Of a stretch of 34,745 bases of DNA, positions 33,104-34,745 are shown piece after piece (the first letter of the stretch is position 1; each line of letters starts with the position of its first letter). The translations under genes were made by a program, and so were the position numbers. The DNA is from Peptoniphilus_A hominis. GTDB taxonomy: Bacteria > Bacillota > Clostridia > Tissierellales > Peptoniphilaceae. The stretch lies in contig NZ_JBBMFO010000023.1 in NCBI RefSeq assembly GCF_040096015.1, forward strand, positions 1 through 34,745. Direction: 5' to 3'. The notes under the pieces were generated by a model that made no database searches, was not told the DNA's origin, and saw only the letters and a program-made list of their open reading frames with translations.

Positions 33104-33662
33104 AAAAATTGGCTGCGGCTGTCTCATAATCATCCTAAGCTTTCTTGCCATTGTTTTTGTAATGAGCTTTTTCATAAATAGGGCAGAAAAAAGAAAAGCC
33201 CTGGAAGAAGAAAATTACAGAGAAAATTATATAGAAGAAAGTGCCAAGCTGGCAGTTAGAGTTGCCAAGAGAAATGATCTCTTTCCTTCAGTTATGATTG
33301 CACAGTCAATCCTTGAGAGCGACTGGGGAAGGTCTGAGCTTTCCCGAGAATACAACAACTATTTTGGCATAAAGGCAGTGAAAAAGGGTGACGGCATAGT
33401 CTTTGAGACAGAAGAATATGTGGAAGGGCAAAGTGGAAGGTACATGGAGTCTTTTAAAAAGTATTCTTCAAAGAGTGAGTCCTTTAACCACTACGCCAAA
33501 CTTCTTTCCACTGCAAAGAGGTATGCAAAAGTAAAAACTGCCAAGGACTACAAGGAGGCAGCAAAGTATATTCAAGAAGGCGGCTATGCAACAGACCCCA
33601 ACTATGCCGAAAAAATAATATCTGTAATAGAAAAATATGGCTTAAATAAATATGATGAATAA
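33093..33662 (+). CDS. Membrane-anchored N-acetylglucosaminidase (LytG/Flk-J type)
   Basis: The 189-residue protein has an N-terminal signal-anchor helix (about 7-28), then a GH73-type glucosaminidase domain (about 45-187). The catalytic Glu is likely Glu75 in IAQSILESDWGRSELS; NNYFGIKA and FKKYSSKSESFNHYA are conserved in the family. It cleaves the glycan strands of peptidoglycan outside the cell. The start overlaps folBK by 11 nt, so it is translated with the folate operon although functionally unrelated. A hairpin follows the TAA directly. Confidence 0.9.
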   Translation: MKIKKIGCGCLIIILSFLAIVFVMSFFINRAEKRKALEEENYRENYIEESAKLAVRVAKRNDLFPSVMIAQSILESDWGRSELSREYNNYFGIKAVKKGDGIVFETEEYVEGQSGRYMESFKKYSSKSESFNHYAKLLSTAKRYAKVKTAKDYKEAAKYIQEGGYATDPNYAEKIISVIEKYGLNKYDE

Positions 33663-33684
33663 TAATCCCAAGAGGGATTATTTT
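33661..33684 (+). terminator. Terminator at the end of the folate/glucosaminidase operon
   Basis: AATAATCCC (33661-33669) and GGGATTATT (33674-33682) form a perfect 9-bp stem with loop AAGA and a short T run. The stem begins within the glucosaminidase stop codon. The short T-tract suggests partial read-through into the next gene. Confidence 0.65.
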
Positions 33685-33703
33685 AATGAGAAAGGAGCAA
33701 AAA

Positions 33704-34423
33704 TTGAATAAAAAATTACAAAATATAATTCTCGCTGTTTCCATCCTAATACCCTTTGGCTTTCACTTATCAGGAATGAAGTCACAATTGGGACAAGCAA
33801 GTATAATGTATTCCATACTTTGGGCAATAATTAATTACCTATTTATAATGACTGCAGTGGATTTCTCTACAAAATTTAATAAAATCTTAAAGCTTCCCGG
33901 CTTAAAAATAAGAAAGAGGACTTATTATATCAATATTATCGTCTACATAGGATTTTTAATTTTTGTAAATATATATTTCTTGCAACAAATATATCTAAGA
34001 AATGTGGAAATAATAAATACTTTGGCAAGCCCAATATTTTTAATAGGACTATTTTTATTATTCCTATACAACATGCAAAATGGAAAATTCCCTAAAAAAG
34101 AAGAAAAAGAAACAGATATATACGAAATTTCTCGCAAATCATCCTTTAGAGATGGAAAAGACAGGCTAGGAACACTTGTAGGATCCTACGACAAGGGACT
34201 AGTAATTGGCAACTATTACTTCCCCTATGAAAATATGAAATCTATTTCCAAGTCCAAGGACGAAGAAATTATGATTAAGGGTAGAGAAGATTCCAAGAAC
34301 TATATAATAAAGATTGGCTCTCTAAACTCTGCAAATCAAACAATTATTGAGTTAAACAATGCCCTCAATGAAGGAAAAATTGACGAGAAAAAAATAAATT
34401 TAAAAAAGATAAAAAATTTTTAG
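33704..34423 (+). CDS. Membrane protein of unknown function (TTG start preferred)
   Basis: I do not recognise this protein. I choose TTG at 33704, six bases after AAAGGAG; an in-frame ATG at 33686 lies within the T-rich tail of the terminator and has a poorer ribosome site. From TTG the product has 239 residues. Four hydrophobic helices are seen in the first about 130 residues, followed by a soluble, Lys-rich domain of about 100 residues with beta-like segments (LGTLVGSYDKGLVIGNYYF, MKSISKSKDEEIMIKG) recalling PH-like membrane-protein tails such as DUF5673. It may be cotranscribed with the operon through read-through. Confidence 0.6.
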   Translation: MNKKLQNIILAVSILIPFGFHLSGMKSQLGQASIMYSILWAIINYLFIMTAVDFSTKFNKILKLPGLKIRKRTYYINIIVYIGFLIFVNIYFLQQIYLRNVEIINTLASPIFLIGLFLLFLYNMQNGKFPKKEEKETDIYEISRKSSFRDGKDRLGTLVGSYDKGLVIGNYYFPYENMKSISKSKDEEIMIKGREDSKNYIIKIGSLNSANQTIIELNNALNEGKIDEKKINLKKIKNF

Positions 34424-34430
34424 GAAAACA

Positions 34431-34459
34431 TTGACAAAAATGCACTCATGCATTATACT
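34431..34459 (+). promoter_or_regulatory. Near-perfect promoter of the non-coding RNA
   Basis: Perfect TTGACA (34431-34436), exactly 17 bp, and TATACT (34454-34459). No open reading frame or ribosome binding site follows within 200 bp, so it drives an RNA. Confidence 0.85.
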
Positions 34460-34465
34460 ATAGTT

Positions 34466-34675
34466 AAGCTAGCTGAAGAAAACAAATTGGTAACTAAGAA
34501 AAGGTGATTCCAATGAAGAGTTTTGATTTATCCCGCAAGGGAAAGGTAGCAAAGTATCTCATTTGAAGTAGCTAAGTGCTAAAGGTTTAAATGCTTAATT
34601 TAAGAGATATGAAGCTATAGGTACATAACAACTGAAAATTTTAAAATTTAGAGATCCGTAAGGGTCTCTTTTTTT
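34466..34675 (+). ncRNA. Structured non-coding RNA, possibly of the raiA class
   Basis: About 210 nt lie between a consensus promoter and a strong terminator with no coding frame. Several helices can be paired. A long-range closing helix TAGCT (34470-34474) pairs with AGCTA (34613-34617), and GTTA (34463-34466) may pair with TAAC (34626-34629). ATTGG (34486-34490) pairs with CCAAT (34510-34514). TCCC-GCAA-GGGA (34531-34542) is a GNRA-capped hairpin. TATCTC (34555-34560) pairs with GAGATA (34604-34609). TAGC (34569-34572) could pair with GCTA (34614-34617) as an alternative or pseudoknot. Length, promoter-terminator layout and host clade agree with the raiA RNA motif of Firmicutes, whose role is tied to sporulation and aggregation. 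I assign this from memory of the class, not from an alignment. It does not look like 6S, tmRNA, SRP or RNase P RNA. Confidence 0.7.
34651..34675 (+). terminator. Intrinsic terminator of the non-coding RNA
   Basis: GAGATCC (34651-34657), loop GTAA and GGGTCTC (34662-34668) form a 7-bp stem with one T-G pair, followed by seven T. Confidence 0.88.
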
Positions 34676-34696
34676 GGCTCTATGTCAAATATTGGG

Positions 34697-34723
34697 GAGA
34701 CTCGTTAACTCGAGTCTCTCTTT
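34697..34723 (+). terminator. Second hairpin with T-rich tail at the right edge
   Basis: GAGACTCG (34697-34704) and CGAGTCTC (34711-34718) form a perfect 8-bp stem with a 6-nt loop, followed by TCTTTTC. It may be a backup terminator or belong to the leader of a gene beyond the window. The rest of 34676-34745 holds nothing else I can identify. Confidence 0.5.
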
Positions 34724-34745
34724 TCATTTAAAAATCAATACTTAG

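Noticed and set aside
34466..34675. 6S RNA, tmRNA, SRP RNA or RNase P RNA for the right-edge RNA
   Set aside because: No long single hairpin with central bubble, no tRNA-like ends or tag frame, no SRP GGAA/GCAG core and no RNase P conserved blocks were seen.
1..34745. CRISPR arrays, rRNA genes, intact prophage or transposases
   Set aside because: No regularly spaced direct repeats with unique spacers, no rRNA motifs and no transposase or integrase frames were seen; the holin-like gene is an isolated chromosomal family member.

Overview
The window is the chromosomal replication-origin region of an AT-rich, low-GC Firmicute. The gene order rpmH-rnpA-yidD-yidC-jag-mnmE-mnmG-rsmG-parA-parB on one side of oriC and dnaA-dnaN-yaaA-recF-gyrB-gyrA on the other is the classic Gram-positive origin order. 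Strong AT bias, a cysteine desulfidase, a fused folB-folK gene and a reduced RsbV/RsbW/sigma module after gyrA suggest an anaerobic coccus-like member of the Tissierellia/Peptoniphilaceae. This is an inference; no marker gene settles the genus.

Layout. 1-103: unassigned edge with small palindromes. 104-1348 (-): cysteine desulfidase family. 1563-6464 (+): two-component system plus ABC exporter, of the kind that responds to antimicrobial peptides or envelope stress. 6521-8008 (-): glycerol kinase. 8097-8172 (+): tRNA-Thr(CGU). 8213-11116 (-): parA, parB, a PhzF-like protein and a small membrane protein. 11117-11326: a rho-independent terminator and three ACGT/ATGT-centred palindromes. 11327-15299 (-): rsmG, mnmG, mnmE. 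15388-17643 (-): jag, yidC, yidD, rnpA and rpmH (rpmH starts with TTG). 17644-18075: oriC part 1. 18076-19425 (+): dnaA. 19426-19573: oriC part 2 with a DnaA-trio-like unwinding element. 19574-26322 (+): dnaN, S4 protein, recF, gyrB, gyrA. 26331-28439 (+): STAS protein, degenerate anti-sigma protein, sigma factor, membrane protein. 28440-28697: terminators and a second DnaA-box cluster. 28698-29030 (-): holin-4-like membrane protein. 29120-29437 (+): small YqfO-like protein. 29535-29611 (-): tRNA-Arg(CCU). 29722-31062 (-): D,D-carboxypeptidase. 31241-33103 (+): folE, HD hydrolase, folB-folK fusion. 33093-33662 (+): glucosaminidase. 33704-34423 (+): membrane protein. 34466-34675 (+): structured non-coding RNA with its own promoter and terminator, possibly of the raiA class.

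Together, the centre starts and supports replication: DnaA, the sliding clamp, RecF, gyrase and ParAB segregation. It also carries tRNA U34 modification (MnmE/MnmG), 16S rRNA methylation, RNase P protein and membrane insertion. Nearly all core genes point away from oriC, so they are leading-strand. The exceptions are the two-component/ABC cassette, the tRNA-Thr gene, the holin-like gene, tRNA-Arg and the carboxypeptidase.

The least ordinary items are the structured RNA at the right edge, the palindrome array beside parAB, the DnaA-box cluster 10 kb from oriC, an RsbW-like protein without visible ATP-binding glycine motifs, a PhzF homologue without the usual catalytic Glu, and a Cys-rich HD hydrolase inside a folate operon.
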